A stretch of 64,000 nt of DNA from an uncultured Clostridia bacterium (GTDB lineage Bacteria; Bacillota; Clostridia; Lachnospirales; Lachnospiraceae). The DNA is taken from assembly GCA_937895705.1 (NCBI GenBank), contig CALBKM010000037.1, forward strand, positions 22,448-86,447, given 5' to 3'. The notes under the pieces are model-generated. The model did not search any database. It worked only from the letters and a program-made list of their open reading frames with translations, and was not told the origin of the DNA. Position numbers and translations under genes: made by a program. Shown piece by piece: positions 35,832-44,500 of the stretch; within the stretch, counting starts at the first letter, position 1; each line of letters opens with the position of its first letter.

Positions 35832-36341
35832 ATGAGTGTGCTTGTGTTAAATACATTATCCGAGTATAATGATGAAGTTTTGGATTTGCAAAATCAGATA
35901 TGTGCGAGGTCGGGGGACAGTGAGGTGGTTTATACAAAGGATATGAAAATATCCCATTGTATCGGTTGCAATTATTGTTGGTTGAAGACACCGGGAATCT
36001 GTACCATTAAGGATGATTACGAGAGTGTTTTTAAGAAGATTTTGCAGCATGAGAAGATTGTTTTCATTACAGACACAAAGTTTGGATTTGTATCGTATCA
36101 GACGAAAAATCTGCTGGATCGGATTTTGCCGTTGGCAACCATGTATTTGCAGTTTGTTGACGGTCAGATGCGGCATGTCCCGCGTTATGATATTCGTCCG
36201 CAGATGGGAATTATTTATATGGGGAATGCAGAACATGCCTATCTTGAAAAATGGATGGAGAGAACGACACTGAATTTTGAAAGTACTTCTCTCGGCGTTT
36301 TTTCGTTAGAAGAAGGAAGGGGGATTCTTTCATGCATTTAG
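35832..36341 (+). CDS. NADPH-dependent FMN reductase-like flavoprotein 1
   Basis: 169 residues from ATG 35832 (AAAGGAGA upstream). Starts MSVLVLNTLSEYNDEVLDLQ and contains CIGCNYCWLKTPGICTIKDD, the cysteine-containing segment of flavodoxin-fold iron-sulfur flavoproteins and NADPH-dependent FMN reductases. Likely binds FMN and reduces quinones, flavins or other small electron acceptors. Overlaps the next gene by 10 bases; the two probably act together. Confidence 0.7.
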   Translation: MSVLVLNTLSEYNDEVLDLQNQICARSGDSEVVYTKDMKISHCIGCNYCWLKTPGICTIKDDYESVFKKILQHEKIVFITDTKFGFVSYQTKNLLDRILPLATMYLQFVDGQMRHVPRYDIRPQMGIIYMGNAEHAYLEKWMERTTLNFESTSLGVFSLEEGRGILSCI

Positions 36342-36991
36342 TAATCATTAACGCAAGCCCTCGTGTGGAGTCGAAGAGTAATACAGCACGGATTGTCCGC
36401 ACCTTTATCCGTGGATTTGAGGAGACCGGAAACACAACGGAAGTTTGGCATTTGTCGGATAAAAAGCAATGGACAGGAGCGAAGGAAGCATATGAGAAAA
36501 ACAGCAATATCCTATTTGCGATTCCTTTGTATGTAGAGAATGTGCCGGGAATTATGTTGGAGTTTTTAGAGACTTTGCAACCGAAAAAGGAGATCGGTAC
36601 AAAAATGTCCTTTATCTTGCAGGGAGGATTTGCCGAAGCCAGTCAGCTTCGGTGCGGAGAAGCATATTTAGAACTGTTACCGTCCTATTTTAATTGCGAA
36701 TACAATGGGACGCTGATTAAAGGGGATAATTTTGCCCCTGCCTGGGTACCGGAAGATATGGCAGAAAAGATGGTAGCCCATTATGAAAAGATGGGAAGGT
36801 CTTTTGCGGAGAAAGGTACTTTTTCCAAAGAAGAAGTAAATGAATTCGCCGGCCCGGAGTACTTTCCGGAAAAAGAGATCCGGAAATATAATCGAATCGG
36901 AAAGAGGATACAGAAAGTAGTATTTCGCTATATGGCGAAGAAGAACGGTTGTAAGAGACCGCTGGATGATAAGCCGTATCAGGTAGAATAG
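36332..36991 (+). CDS. NAD(P)H-dependent flavodoxin-like oxidoreductase 2
   Basis: 219 residues. VIINASPRVESKSNTARIVR is the phosphate-binding loop for FMN; ILFAIPLYVENVPGIMLEFL is the second flavin-contact strand and loop. It lacks the cysteine segment of its partner. Likely a subunit or paralogue working with the preceding flavoprotein. It is the last gene before the sigma-E promoter and the spoIIID fragment. Confidence 0.7.
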   Translation: MHLVIINASPRVESKSNTARIVRTFIRGFEETGNTTEVWHLSDKKQWTGAKEAYEKNSNILFAIPLYVENVPGIMLEFLETLQPKKEIGTKMSFILQGGFAEASQLRCGEAYLELLPSYFNCEYNGTLIKGDNFAPAWVPEDMAEKMVAHYEKMGRSFAEKGTFSKEEVNEFAGPEYFPEKEIRKYNRIGKRIQKVVFRYMAKKNGCKRPLDDKPYQVE

Positions 36992-36993
36992 AT

Positions 36994-37022
36994 TCATATT
37001 TCCCCTCTCCCCCTCATACACT
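36994..37022 (+). promoter_or_regulatory. Sigma-E (mother-cell) promoter of spoIIID
   Basis: TCATATT (36994-37000) and CATACACT (37015-37022), separated by 14 bases, match the Bacillus/Clostridium sigma-E consensus (KMATATT, CATACANT) at every position. They lie 28 bases upstream of the TTG start of the spoIIID fragment. spoIIID is a known sigma-E target, so identity and place agree. Confidence 0.8.
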
Positions 37023-37050
37023 GTAAAAAAGCCTGCATGAGGGTACGAGA

Positions 37051-37203
37051 TTGGAAGGATGTATTGAAGAACGGGTTGTAGAAATCGCAAGGTACATAGT
37101 GGAGCACAAGGCGACGGTTCGTGAGACGGCGAAGGCCTTTGGGATAAGCAAGAGTACGGTACATGCGGAGGTAACAATAGGGAACGGTTTGTGTGGATGG
37201 TGA
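37051..37203 (+). pseudogene. spoIIID: spoIIID, N-terminal fragment, interrupted at codon 38
   Basis: From TTG 37051 (GAGGG 7 bases before) the first 38 residues are SpoIIID: GCIEERVVEIARYIVEHKAT, then VRETAKAFGISKSTVH, ending in the recognition helix of the HTH. After the CAT at 37162-37164 the frame leaves the family and stops at TGA 37201-37203 (12 foreign residues). The missing part begins at 51818. SpoIIID is a DNA-binding regulator of sigma-E-dependent genes in the mother cell. The fragment is cut inside its DNA-binding helix and lacks the basic C-terminal helix, so it cannot function unless the insert is removed. Confidence 0.9.
37160..37188 (+). other. Left attachment site of the spoIIID element (core and P' arm)
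   Basis: Core TACAT at 37160-37164 lies in the spoIIID recognition-helix codons. Sixteen bases inward, GGAACGGT (37181-37188) is the inverted complement of ACCGTTCC at 51790-51797 near the right end. With the two ends joined, the arms are symmetric about the CA of the core (37162-37163), as for a large serine recombinase attP. Confidence 0.8.
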
Positions 37204-37242
37204 GGTAGGGGAACGAAGGATAGGGTCCATCAAAAGGTATAA

Positions 37243-37818
37243 TCAATATTGGTCGTAATGTTCCATGCTTCTCAGCGCCAATCCGATAATGGAGGTAAGG
37301 TATTGTACAACCTTTTCCCGGTCTTGTTTATTTCGCTCCTTTGCCCAGTCAATCAGCATTCCGGAAAGTGCCTCGGTGTAAAACTTTGCCACATATATCT
37401 TAAAAGCAGGATCGATAGTTTTATTGAGATTTGCTTCGGCGGCATCAATGACTGATGTGACAACGCCGACAAAATCGGCATAGAAAAATCGTTTCATTTC
37501 TTCTCTTCCGATGGAATCGTAGGCGCAACTTATGATGTAGTCGTTTTCGTCCACGTATTGCATTACAAAACGAATGGCCTCTTCATAGTCAATAAGTAAA
37601 TCAAAGTGTTTTACTACTTCAATCGCTTCTTCCTCTAGCATCCATTTTAACAGTGCAAAAATGTCATCAAAGTGGTAATAAAAGGTTTTCCGGTTCATAT
37701 TGCAATCATTTATAATCTCACTTACGGTAATTTTTGAAAAGGGCTTTGTTTTCATCGCTTTTTTTAAGGATTCCGTAAGTGCTTTTTTTGTATTGTAGGT
37801 TGTTATTTCGTGTCTCAT
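37243..37818 (-). CDS. TetR-family transcriptional regulator
   Basis: 191 residues; GGAGGTGACGCT precedes the ATG. HTH: FSKITVSEIINDCNMNRKTF then YYHFDDIFALLKWML (residues 28-62), typical of TetR/DhaS-type proteins; the C-terminal ligand domain ends in GMLIDWAKERNKQDREKVVQ. It is divergent from the small protein/MMPL/YhgE genes and probably represses them through the TTTGACCG sites in the shared intergenic region. Confidence 0.88.
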   Translation of the reverse strand: MRHEITTYNTKKALTESLKKAMKTKPFSKITVSEIINDCNMNRKTFYYHFDDIFALLKWMLEEEAIEVVKHFDLLIDYEEAIRFVMQYVDENDYIISCAYDSIGREEMKRFFYADFVGVVTSVIDAAEANLNKTIDPAFKIYVAKFYTEALSGMLIDWAKERNKQDREKVVQYLTSIIGLALRSMEHYDQY

Positions 37819-37904
37819 AGCGTCACCTCCCGTATAGTTTATTATATATTAGATTATTCAATCATTCAACGGACAAAGAGCAATAAGTGTGTAATAAATC
37901 CGGG

Positions 37905-37965
37905 TTTGACCGTCAAATGAGACCGGTTTGACCGATAATTACACAGACTGACGAACTTTGACCGT
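37905..37965. promoter_or_regulatory. Three TTTGACCG repeats, likely TetR operators
   Basis: TTTGACCGTCAAA (37905-37917, near palindrome), TTTGACCG (37927-37934) and TTTGACCGT (37957-37965) lie between the divergent TetR gene and the export cassette, upstream of a TATACT at 37988-37993. The spacing and near-dyad favour a regulator-binding site. Confidence 0.55.
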
Positions 37966-38021
37966 AGGATTTGTTGCAAAAGTGCCTTATACTGAAGCAA
38001 ACAATAAACGGAGGTGGCAAT

Positions 38022-38333
38022 ATGAAGAACTATGATATTTTGATGAATACGCCGTTGGGAAAGAAGAAAGGCGAGTTAAAGGCGAAAATCGAAAACGGGA
38101 AATTGACCGGCTTTCTTTCTCTTTTCGGTAACACTGAGCCGATTGAAGGGACTGTGGATGAAAAAGGAAATTGTTCGCTAAAGGGAAGATTTATGACGCT
38201 TATGAAGTCTGTGGATTTTACGGCTGACGGAACTATTGATTTAGAAGCCTTGCGGTTGGCTGTTAAAGGAGACTGTGGGTATTACGAGATTATGGGACAA
38301 CTCCGTAGGCAGGGAGGGAGTGACAGGCGATGA
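38022..38333 (+). CDS. Small conserved protein of the MMPL cassette
   Basis: 103 residues from ATG 38022 (GGAGGTGG upstream). Beta-rich: MKNYDILMNTPLGKKKGELK, then FLSLFGNTEPIEGTVDEKGN. No membrane segment or catalytic motif. It overlaps the MMPL gene by four bases, so it is co-translated and probably assists the transporter; the precise function is not recognised. Confidence 0.6.
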   Translation: MKNYDILMNTPLGKKKGELKAKIENGKLTGFLSLFGNTEPIEGTVDEKGNCSLKGRFMTLMKSVDFTADGTIDLEALRLAVKGDCGYYEIMGQLRRQGGSDRR

Positions 38334-40387
38334 AAAGATTTTATGAGGCACTTATCAATAAACGTAAGTTAATCATTGTGCTTTTTTCAGTGCTATTTGT
38401 TGTTTCTTTTGTATGCAGCCGGTTGGTGGAGGTTAACTACGATATGGCTGATTATCTGCCGGACAATACGGCCTCGACGGTCTCGATGGAGCTGATGCGG
38501 GAGGAGTTTGACGGAGGGATTCCGAATACGCGCGTAATGATAAAGGAGGTTACCGTTCCGGAAGCTTTGGAATATAAGGATAGGCTGAAAAATGTGGAAG
38601 GTGTTACCGAGGTTTCCTGGCTGGACGATACAGTGGATATTTATGTTCCTTTGGCAACTTTAGATAAAGAAACGGTTGAAACTTATTACAAAGATAATGC
38701 AGCATTGTTCACTGTTACGATTGATGACGATTACCGTATCAGCGCGGTAGAAGAGATTCGGGGCATTGTAGGGGAGAAAGGTGCGCTGACGGGTACGGCT
38801 GTTTCTACGGCGGATGCGACAATGAATACGGTATCGGAGATTACGATGATTACTGCGATTGCGGTAGTGTTTGTTTTTTTGGTTCTCCTTGTGACAACCA
38901 CATCCTGGGCGGAGCCTTTGATTGTCCTTCTTGGCCTTGGAGTTGCTATCATTCTGAATAACGGAAGTAATTTGATTTTCGGGGAAATATCCTTTGTTAC
39001 CAATGCGGCAGGAAGTGTACTGCAATTGGCGGTTTCGCTGGATTACTCGGTTTTTCTTTTACACCGTTTTGAAGAATGCAGAAAACAGAATCCGGAGCCG
39101 AAAACAGCAATGTTAGAAGCGTTGTGCAAAGCGACTTCGTCGATTCTTTCCAGTGGATTGACAACCGTTATCGGGTTCTTGGCACTTGTATTGATGCGGT
39201 TCCGTTTGGGGGCCGATTTGGGGCTGGCACTTGCCAAAGGCATTGCAATCAGCCTGATTACCGTATTTGTCTTTATGCCTGCACTCATTCTCTGTACCTA
39301 TAAATGGTTGGATAAAACGGAGCATAAATCATTTGTGCCAAAGGTTGGATGGCTTGGAAGGGTTGTACGCAAAATAGCGGTGCCGATGGTGTGCGTATTT
39401 GCGGTTCTTATCGTACCTTCCTACCTCGGCTCAAATGCAAACAGTTACTTATACGGTTCTTCCGAAATATTTGGTAGCAACACACGGTACGGAAGGGATA
39501 CTACGGCGATTCACGAAGTGTTCGGACAGAGCGACACCTATGTTTTGCTGGTACCGAAGGGGGATACCGCAACGCAAACCGCGCTATCGGAGGAATTGAA
39601 TGAATTGCAGCAAATTAAAAGTATCATTTCCTATGTAGATATGGCCGGGGCAGAGATTCCTTCAGCATATCTGGATACTGATACACTTGCTTTACTGGAG
39701 GGCAAAAATTACAGTAGAATGGTGATTACTGCCAATGTGCCGTATGAAGGAGAAGAAACCTTCCTGCTTGTTGACAAAATCAGAGAAATTGCGGAAAGGT
39801 ATTATCCGGGAGAAAATTATCTTGCAGGAGAGGGTGTCAGTACAAAGGATTTGATGGATACCATTACCGATGATATGCTTTTTGTGAATCTGGTAGCAAT
39901 CGGTGCGGTTTTTCTCGTTCTTCTTTTAACGTTGCGTTCTGTTTCTTTGCCGGTTATTTTGGTACTGTGTATTGAAACGGCGATTTGGCTCAATCTTTCG
40001 ATCCCGTATTTTGGGGATACACCGATTTACTATCTTGCTTATTTAATTATTAGTTCTGTGCAGCTTGGGGCAACGGTGGATTATGCCATTTTGATGACAA
40101 ATCGATATTGTGAAAAACGCCGGATATTTGATAAAAAGGAAGCAACGATACAAAATTTCTCGGATGTATTTCTATCGATTATGACATCGGGGAGCGTACT
40201 TGCAATTGTGGGATATTTGCTTTGCTGGATTTCTTCGAACCAGCTTCTTTCACAGCTTGGTCGGTTCGTAGGCAGAGGTGCGGTTTTCTCGTTGATTATT
40301 GTGTTGTTTGTACTCCCCGGATTTCTTTATCTTTGTGACGGGATGATTATTCGGGAAAAAATAAAAAGAAAGGTGGAAGAAACATGA
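38330..40387 (+). CDS. MMPL/RND-family transporter
   Basis: 685 residues. The layout is TM1 at 15-32, an extracytoplasmic loop to about 165, TM2-6 (about 170-325), a second loop, and TM7-12 (about 515-670), as in MmpL/YdfJ proteins. The sequence LAVSLDYSVFLLHRFEE and its counterpart LGATVDYAILMTNRY carry the aspartates of the proton relay. Such pumps export lipids or hydrophobic compounds at the cell membrane. Part of a TetR-controlled operon in the spoIIID element, with the YhgE-like protein downstream (4-base overlap). Confidence 0.9.
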   Translation: MKRFYEALINKRKLIIVLFSVLFVVSFVCSRLVEVNYDMADYLPDNTASTVSMELMREEFDGGIPNTRVMIKEVTVPEALEYKDRLKNVEGVTEVSWLDDTVDIYVPLATLDKETVETYYKDNAALFTVTIDDDYRISAVEEIRGIVGEKGALTGTAVSTADATMNTVSEITMITAIAVVFVFLVLLVTTTSWAEPLIVLLGLGVAIILNNGSNLIFGEISFVTNAAGSVLQLAVSLDYSVFLLHRFEECRKQNPEPKTAMLEALCKATSSILSSGLTTVIGFLALVLMRFRLGADLGLALAKGIAISLITVFVFMPALILCTYKWLDKTEHKSFVPKVGWLGRVVRKIAVPMVCVFAVLIVPSYLGSNANSYLYGSSEIFGSNTRYGRDTTAIHEVFGQSDTYVLLVPKGDTATQTALSEELNELQQIKSIISYVDMAGAEIPSAYLDTDTLALLEGKNYSRMVITANVPYEGEETFLLVDKIREIAERYYPGENYLAGEGVSTKDLMDTITDDMLFVNLVAIGAVFLVLLLTLRSVSLPVILVLCIETAIWLNLSIPYFGDTPIYYLAYLIISSVQLGATVDYAILMTNRYCEKRRIFDKKEATIQNFSDVFLSIMTSGSVLAIVGYLLCWISSNQLLSQLGRFVGRGAVFSLIIVLFVLPGFLYLCDGMIIREKIKRKVEET

Positions 40388-42246
40388 GACATGGAAAGAA
40401 AATGATATCTGTTTTAATACTGGGGAGTGTTTTACTCGGAATAACTCCGGTATCGGCTCTTGCGGCTACAGAAAATACAACGAAAGAGGAAGTTGTATAT
40501 GTAAATCTGAATGCGGATGGGTCAGTGAAAGAGATTAACGTAGTAAATATTTTTCATCTTGATGAGAGGGGTCAAATCGTTGATTACGGTGAATATGAAA
40601 GTCTCCGCAACATGACGTCTACCGACAAAATCGGCTATACCGATGAACTGGTTACGATTGATGCAAAGGCCGGAGCACTTTATTATGAGGGGAAATTAAG
40701 CAGTAATAGTATCCCATGGAATATTGTAATTCGGTATTATATGGATGGAAAAGAATATTCTGCCAAAGAAATTGCAGGGAAAAGCGGTGCATTGAAAATT
40801 ACGATGGAAATTACCGAGAATACCGAATGTGGCGGGAATTTTTTCGAAGGCTATGCATTGCAGGCTTCTGTTACTCTGGATACGAAAAAATGTAGCAATA
40901 TTCATGGGGAAGGTGCAACAGTAGCCAACGTGGGGAGTGATAAACAATTCACCTATACTGTTTTGCCGGGAAAAGGCGCCGATGTGGAGATTACCGCCGA
41001 TGTTACCGATTTTGAGATGAGTAGTATTGCGATTAACGGAATAAAGCTTAATCTTGAAATCGAAATTGATGATGCCGAAATGCAAAGCAAGTTGGACGAG
41101 CTCAATGGTGCTGTGGGTGAGTTAGACAAAGGTGCGTCAGAGCTGAATGACGGTGCAAAGGAATTATATGACGGTACAACGCTACTGGATAATAAGGTGG
41201 AAGAATTGCATACCGGTGTGGGTAAATTGAGTGATGGTGCGGGCGGTTTGTCCGGCGGTCTTTCAGAAATCACAGCAAAAGAGAAAGAGTTGCTTGACGG
41301 TGCTTATGCCGCTTTCGCGGGACTTTGTGCTGCTTCCGAAACTGCATTGAACACGGAACTTACAAAGAATGGCATGATGCCGGTTACGCTTACTCCGGAA
41401 AATTATGCAACGGTTTTGAATGAGATACTGAGAACGATGGAGTCTGATCGTGTGTATCCTGTGGTATATGAGAAAGCACTGTCAACGGTGACGTCACAAG
41501 TCGAAGCACAGGCAGAAGTTTTGTACTCACAAGCGGCATCGCAGACAGTATTGGCAAAACTTATGGCAAGCGGTTACTCCGAACAACAGGCGATTGCATA
41601 TTTGCAAACGGAGGAAGGGCAGGCTTTGATTGCCCAGACCGTGCAGGCTTTAACTGATGAACAGAAAATGCAGATTAAAGACGGTTATATTGAGCAGATG
41701 ATGAAGTCGGAAGAAGTGATAGATCAAATAACGATGGGAGTTTCAATGTACGATTCTGCCGCTGCAAGTATTACGGAACTGAAAGAACAGCTTGATAATT
41801 ATCAACTCTTCTATGACGGATTGAGAGGGTACACTTCCGCAGTCGGTACTGCCGCAAGCGGCGCAGATGAGCTAAAACATAATATGAGCATCTTATATTC
41901 GGATGTCGGTATGCTGAAAACCTCTGTGGGGGAACTGAATGAAGGGGTTAAGAGTCTTTTTGAAGGTACAACCGAATTAAAAGATAGCACAGGTGAGTTT
42001 GTAGTGCAAACCTCGGGGATCGATACTGAGCTGAATGATGAAATAGGCGCGATGATTTCATCTGCTTCGGGGAGCAACATAGAAGTTTCATCCTTTGTTT
42101 CTGAGAAAAACACGAATATTGAGTCGGTGCAGTTTGTAATCCAAACAGAATCCATTGAAAAGGAAGAAACTGTTAATCATGAGCCGATAGTGGAAGAAAA
42201 ATTGAATTTTTGGCAGAAGGTTTTAAGGCTGTTCGGGTTGTTTTAG
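40384..42246 (+). CDS. YhgE/Pip-like secreted partner of the MMPL transporter
   Basis: 620 residues. Signal peptide MKHGKK-like start (MRHGKKMISVLILGSVLLGI, then TPVSALAA). The middle has heptad repeats of the YhgE type (ELDKGASELNDGAKELYDGT, then TGVGKLSDGAGGLSGGLSEI) around residues 245-300, forming a periplasm-facing coiled coil, with a matching block near 505-545. The C-terminus is hydrophobic (LNFWQKVLRLFGLF). These proteins accompany MMPL pumps in Firmicutes and likely form a wall-side extension. Substrate unknown. Confidence 0.75.
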   Translation: MRHGKKMISVLILGSVLLGITPVSALAATENTTKEEVVYVNLNADGSVKEINVVNIFHLDERGQIVDYGEYESLRNMTSTDKIGYTDELVTIDAKAGALYYEGKLSSNSIPWNIVIRYYMDGKEYSAKEIAGKSGALKITMEITENTECGGNFFEGYALQASVTLDTKKCSNIHGEGATVANVGSDKQFTYTVLPGKGADVEITADVTDFEMSSIAINGIKLNLEIEIDDAEMQSKLDELNGAVGELDKGASELNDGAKELYDGTTLLDNKVEELHTGVGKLSDGAGGLSGGLSEITAKEKELLDGAYAAFAGLCAASETALNTELTKNGMMPVTLTPENYATVLNEILRTMESDRVYPVVYEKALSTVTSQVEAQAEVLYSQAASQTVLAKLMASGYSEQQAIAYLQTEEGQALIAQTVQALTDEQKMQIKDGYIEQMMKSEEVIDQITMGVSMYDSAAASITELKEQLDNYQLFYDGLRGYTSAVGTAASGADELKHNMSILYSDVGMLKTSVGELNEGVKSLFEGTTELKDSTGEFVVQTSGIDTELNDEIGAMISSASGSNIEVSSFVSEKNTNIESVQFVIQTESIEKEETVNHEPIVEEKLNFWQKVLRLFGLF

Positions 42247-42470
42247 CTATACAAAAGAAGGGACTATACCAAAGTATAATCCAATGATTTTTTCACCCGA
42301 AGTCCCTCCAAAGTTCACTCGAAAACCACCCAAAGTCTCTCTTTTATTTGAGATTGCAGTGTGATAAATTTATAATAGGCACTGGTTAGCATCATATAAT
42401 GCTTTGTCACTTTTTGAAACGTTTTTGTCATGTTTTGAAGACAAATTGAAGACTTCTTGTAACTTCCTTT

Positions 42471-42589
42471 TTGCAAGAACCTATGTTATACTTATACTCG
42501 TCAGTAGTAGACGAGTCACAACTGAATATGATTTTTTGTAAAGCCGAACCGGTTCTGATTTGTTAGTTGGAATTGCTTCGGCTTTTTTT
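42471..42589 (+). ncRNA. Possible short transcript with own promoter and terminator
   Basis: TTGCAA (42471-42476), a 16-base spacer and TATACT (42493-42498) are followed about 45 bases later by AAGCCGAA (42541-42548) pairing with TTCGGCTT (42577-42584) and a T-run to 42589. The predicted RNA is about 85 bases with no frame. It could be an sRNA or the attenuator leader of the mob operon. Sequence between 42247 and 42470 shows nothing else. Confidence 0.4.
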
Positions 42590-42593
42590 ATGC

Positions 42594-42704
42594 CCCGGAG
42601 TGCAGAGGATGGGAATTCTTTGCCGGGGTTAAGGGGAGGCCCCTTATCGGGTCAAGGGCGGAAGTCCTGCCCAGTGAATTGTCGTTGCGACAATTCGTAC
42701 TGGG
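42594..42704 (+). other. Candidate oriT: clustered hairpins before the relaxase gene
   Basis: Three inverted repeats: CCCCGG/CCGGGG (about 42594-42630), AAGGGG/CCCCTT (about 42631-42645), and GAATTGTCG/CGACAATTC (42676-42684 with 42688-42696) inside CCCAGT/ACTGGG (42670-42704). Dense hairpins just upstream of a MobV gene are the usual oriT layout. The nick site is not identified. Confidence 0.5.
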
Positions 42705-42777
42705 TATTACTTGTCGCAAACGCAAGGTGATGCAGCTACGCTGCGGATGCCGGCGAGTTCAAAAAGGAGGAAAAAGA

Positions 42778-44001
42778 ATGAGAGCTTCCAGACATAACGG
42801 AAGAAAAGGAAAGAACGGCGTGTATGATGTGAAGCACAATGATCGGGAATTTAATGTGGAGCATAGTGAACACATTGATGCGGAACGTGCCAAACAAAAT
42901 GTGTATTGGGACTGTTACCAAGGGTACAGTTTCGGTGAAAGTGGCAGAGAGGAGCGGCGAAGTTTTACGCAAGTGGAGTCGGAGTTTTATTACGACCATT
43001 ATTGGGAACATGTGCAGGAGCAGAACCGGCGGAATGAAGAGGCGAGGCATGGAGAACGGAATCGTTCCGTGGAGGATTTGTTGAAGAATAGCAAGACCTG
43101 TCCGGAGGAAAGTTTGCTTCAGCTTGGAAACATTGACCGGTCGGTGCCGGCATCGGTTCTGGCAAAGGTGGCGGCGGAATTCTTTGAGGAGTTTGAACGC
43201 CGGTACGGTTCGCATGTGCATATTCTGGACTGGGCGCTTCATCTGGATGAGGGAACGCTTCACATCCATGAACGGCATGTGTTTGATGCAAAGAACCGGT
43301 ACGGCGAGCTTTGTCCCCAACAGGAAAAGGCACTGGAGGAGCTGGGTTTTGAACTACCGGATCCGACAAAGAAGAAGGGAAAGTACAACAACCGGAAGAT
43401 GAGTTTTGATGCAGAGTGTCGGAGAGCGTTTTTGGAGATTGCGCAACGGAACGGGGTGCAGGTGGAGTGCGAACCGATTTACGGCGGAGCCACGTATTTG
43501 GAGAAGCAGGACTTTATCATCGAGAATCAGAAGCGACGTTTGGAAGAAAAACAGGCGGAACTTCAGGAGATTACCATGAAAGTGGCGGATATGGAAAGTT
43601 TTGTGGAGGAAATTGCCGAGGCGGCCTATGAGAAGGCTTGTGAAACGGTGACGGAGGATGTGGTGGAGCAGACCGGACAGGAGAATCTGAAGGAACTGCA
43701 AAAGTACAAGCAATGGATCACCGCAGAGGAACGGAAGCTGCCGAAGGAAGTGAGAAGCTTGGTAGGACGTTGCATGGATACCTTGGAGAAGCGGTTCCGG
43801 GATGTGGCGGGACAGATGGTTCGCCGGGTAAAGGAGGCATTGCGGAATCCGAAACGCAAGGAAGCAGCAAAGGAAGAAATCAAGCAACAGGCAAGAATTT
43901 CTGTTAAAGAGAAGCTCGCAAAGCTCCGGAAGGAGACCGATGCGCAGAAGTCCGAGAAAAGAACCGGGCAGAGAAAAAAGAGGGAGGAAGAGTTGACATA
44001 A
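42778..44001 (+). CDS. MobV-family relaxase
   Basis: 407 residues from ATG 42778 (AAGGAGG 7 bases before). The N-terminus has motif I, DVKHNDREFNVEHSEHIDAE (HN-R), and motif III, HLDEGTLHIHERHVF (the HXH metal-binding histidines), of MobV relaxases such as pMV158 MobM. The enzyme nicks oriT and leads the strand into a conjugative pore supplied by a helper element. The C-terminal third is coiled coil and very basic. It is the only transfer gene in the element. Confidence 0.82.
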   Translation: MRASRHNGRKGKNGVYDVKHNDREFNVEHSEHIDAERAKQNVYWDCYQGYSFGESGREERRSFTQVESEFYYDHYWEHVQEQNRRNEEARHGERNRSVEDLLKNSKTCPEESLLQLGNIDRSVPASVLAKVAAEFFEEFERRYGSHVHILDWALHLDEGTLHIHERHVFDAKNRYGELCPQQEKALEELGFELPDPTKKKGKYNNRKMSFDAECRRAFLEIAQRNGVQVECEPIYGGATYLEKQDFIIENQKRRLEEKQAELQEITMKVADMESFVEEIAEAAYEKACETVTEDVVEQTGQENLKELQKYKQWITAEERKLPKEVRSLVGRCMDTLEKRFRDVAGQMVRRVKEALRNPKRKEAAKEEIKQQARISVKEKLAKLRKETDAQKSEKRTGQRKKREEELT

Positions 44002-44011
44002 GAGGCTTTAT

Positions 44012-44134
44012 AATGACAAAAGAAGTCCGGTCTATCCTCGGAAAAAGCCTCATAGTATTGAAACAGAAGGACAAGCGACAGAAGGAGGTGGCGATTCCGC
44101 TTGAAGAAAACAAAATTGAATTATCGATTCCATA
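44012..44134 (+). CDS. Small ORF, 40 residues, overlapping the next gene
   Basis: ATG 44012 to TAA 44134 encodes a basic peptide (MTKEVRSILGKSLIVLKQKD, then KRQKEVAIPLEEN). It begins ten bases after the relaxase stop, without a strong ribosome-binding site, and overlaps the 66-residue gene in another frame. Real expression is uncertain. It could be a recombination directionality factor candidate only by size and charge. Confidence 0.3.
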
Positions 44135-44301
44135 ATCCGAATTCGGCGGAAGACACCGCTGACTTCTTGTGCAAACTTTTGATAGAGGCGAACCGCGGAA
44201 AAGTGGAGCGGGCGATGGAACGGGCTGCGTTGCAGGATGCGGAGAATGATGCGTACATAGAACCGGAACAGGAGAAGGAAGAAAAGAAGCGTGTAGGATG
44301 A
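44101..44301 (+). CDS. Small conserved protein of mobile elements, unknown function
   Basis: 66 residues from TTG 44101 (GGAGGTGG 11 bases before). Begins MKKTKLNYRFHNPNSAEDTA and ends in a Glu/Lys tail. I recall proteins with this YRFHNPN start near serine recombinases in Firmicutes elements, but no function is known to me. It lies between the mobilisation and defence modules. It could be an excision factor. Confidence 0.5.
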   Translation: MKKTKLNYRFHNPNSAEDTADFLCKLLIEANRGKVERAMERAALQDAENDAYIEPEQEKEEKKRVG

Positions 44302-44500
44302 AGCGAGTGAGGCGAAGGCCTTGCTTTTTTAGTTTATGGAAGTTTTGATGTATATTCCGAATGGGTGTTGCAAAGGTTTTATATGGTGAAACTAACAATA
44401 AAACACAATTACGCCACTATATATGAGAAAAAATCTCAAAAACATATTGCAAAACGAGAAAAAGGGGAATATAATAAGGGTAGAATGGAGGTAAAAAGAT

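Noticed and set aside
37051..37203. A complete short HTH protein of 50 residues
   Set aside because: The recognition helix is cut and the last 12 residues are foreign; the rest of the gene is found at 51818.
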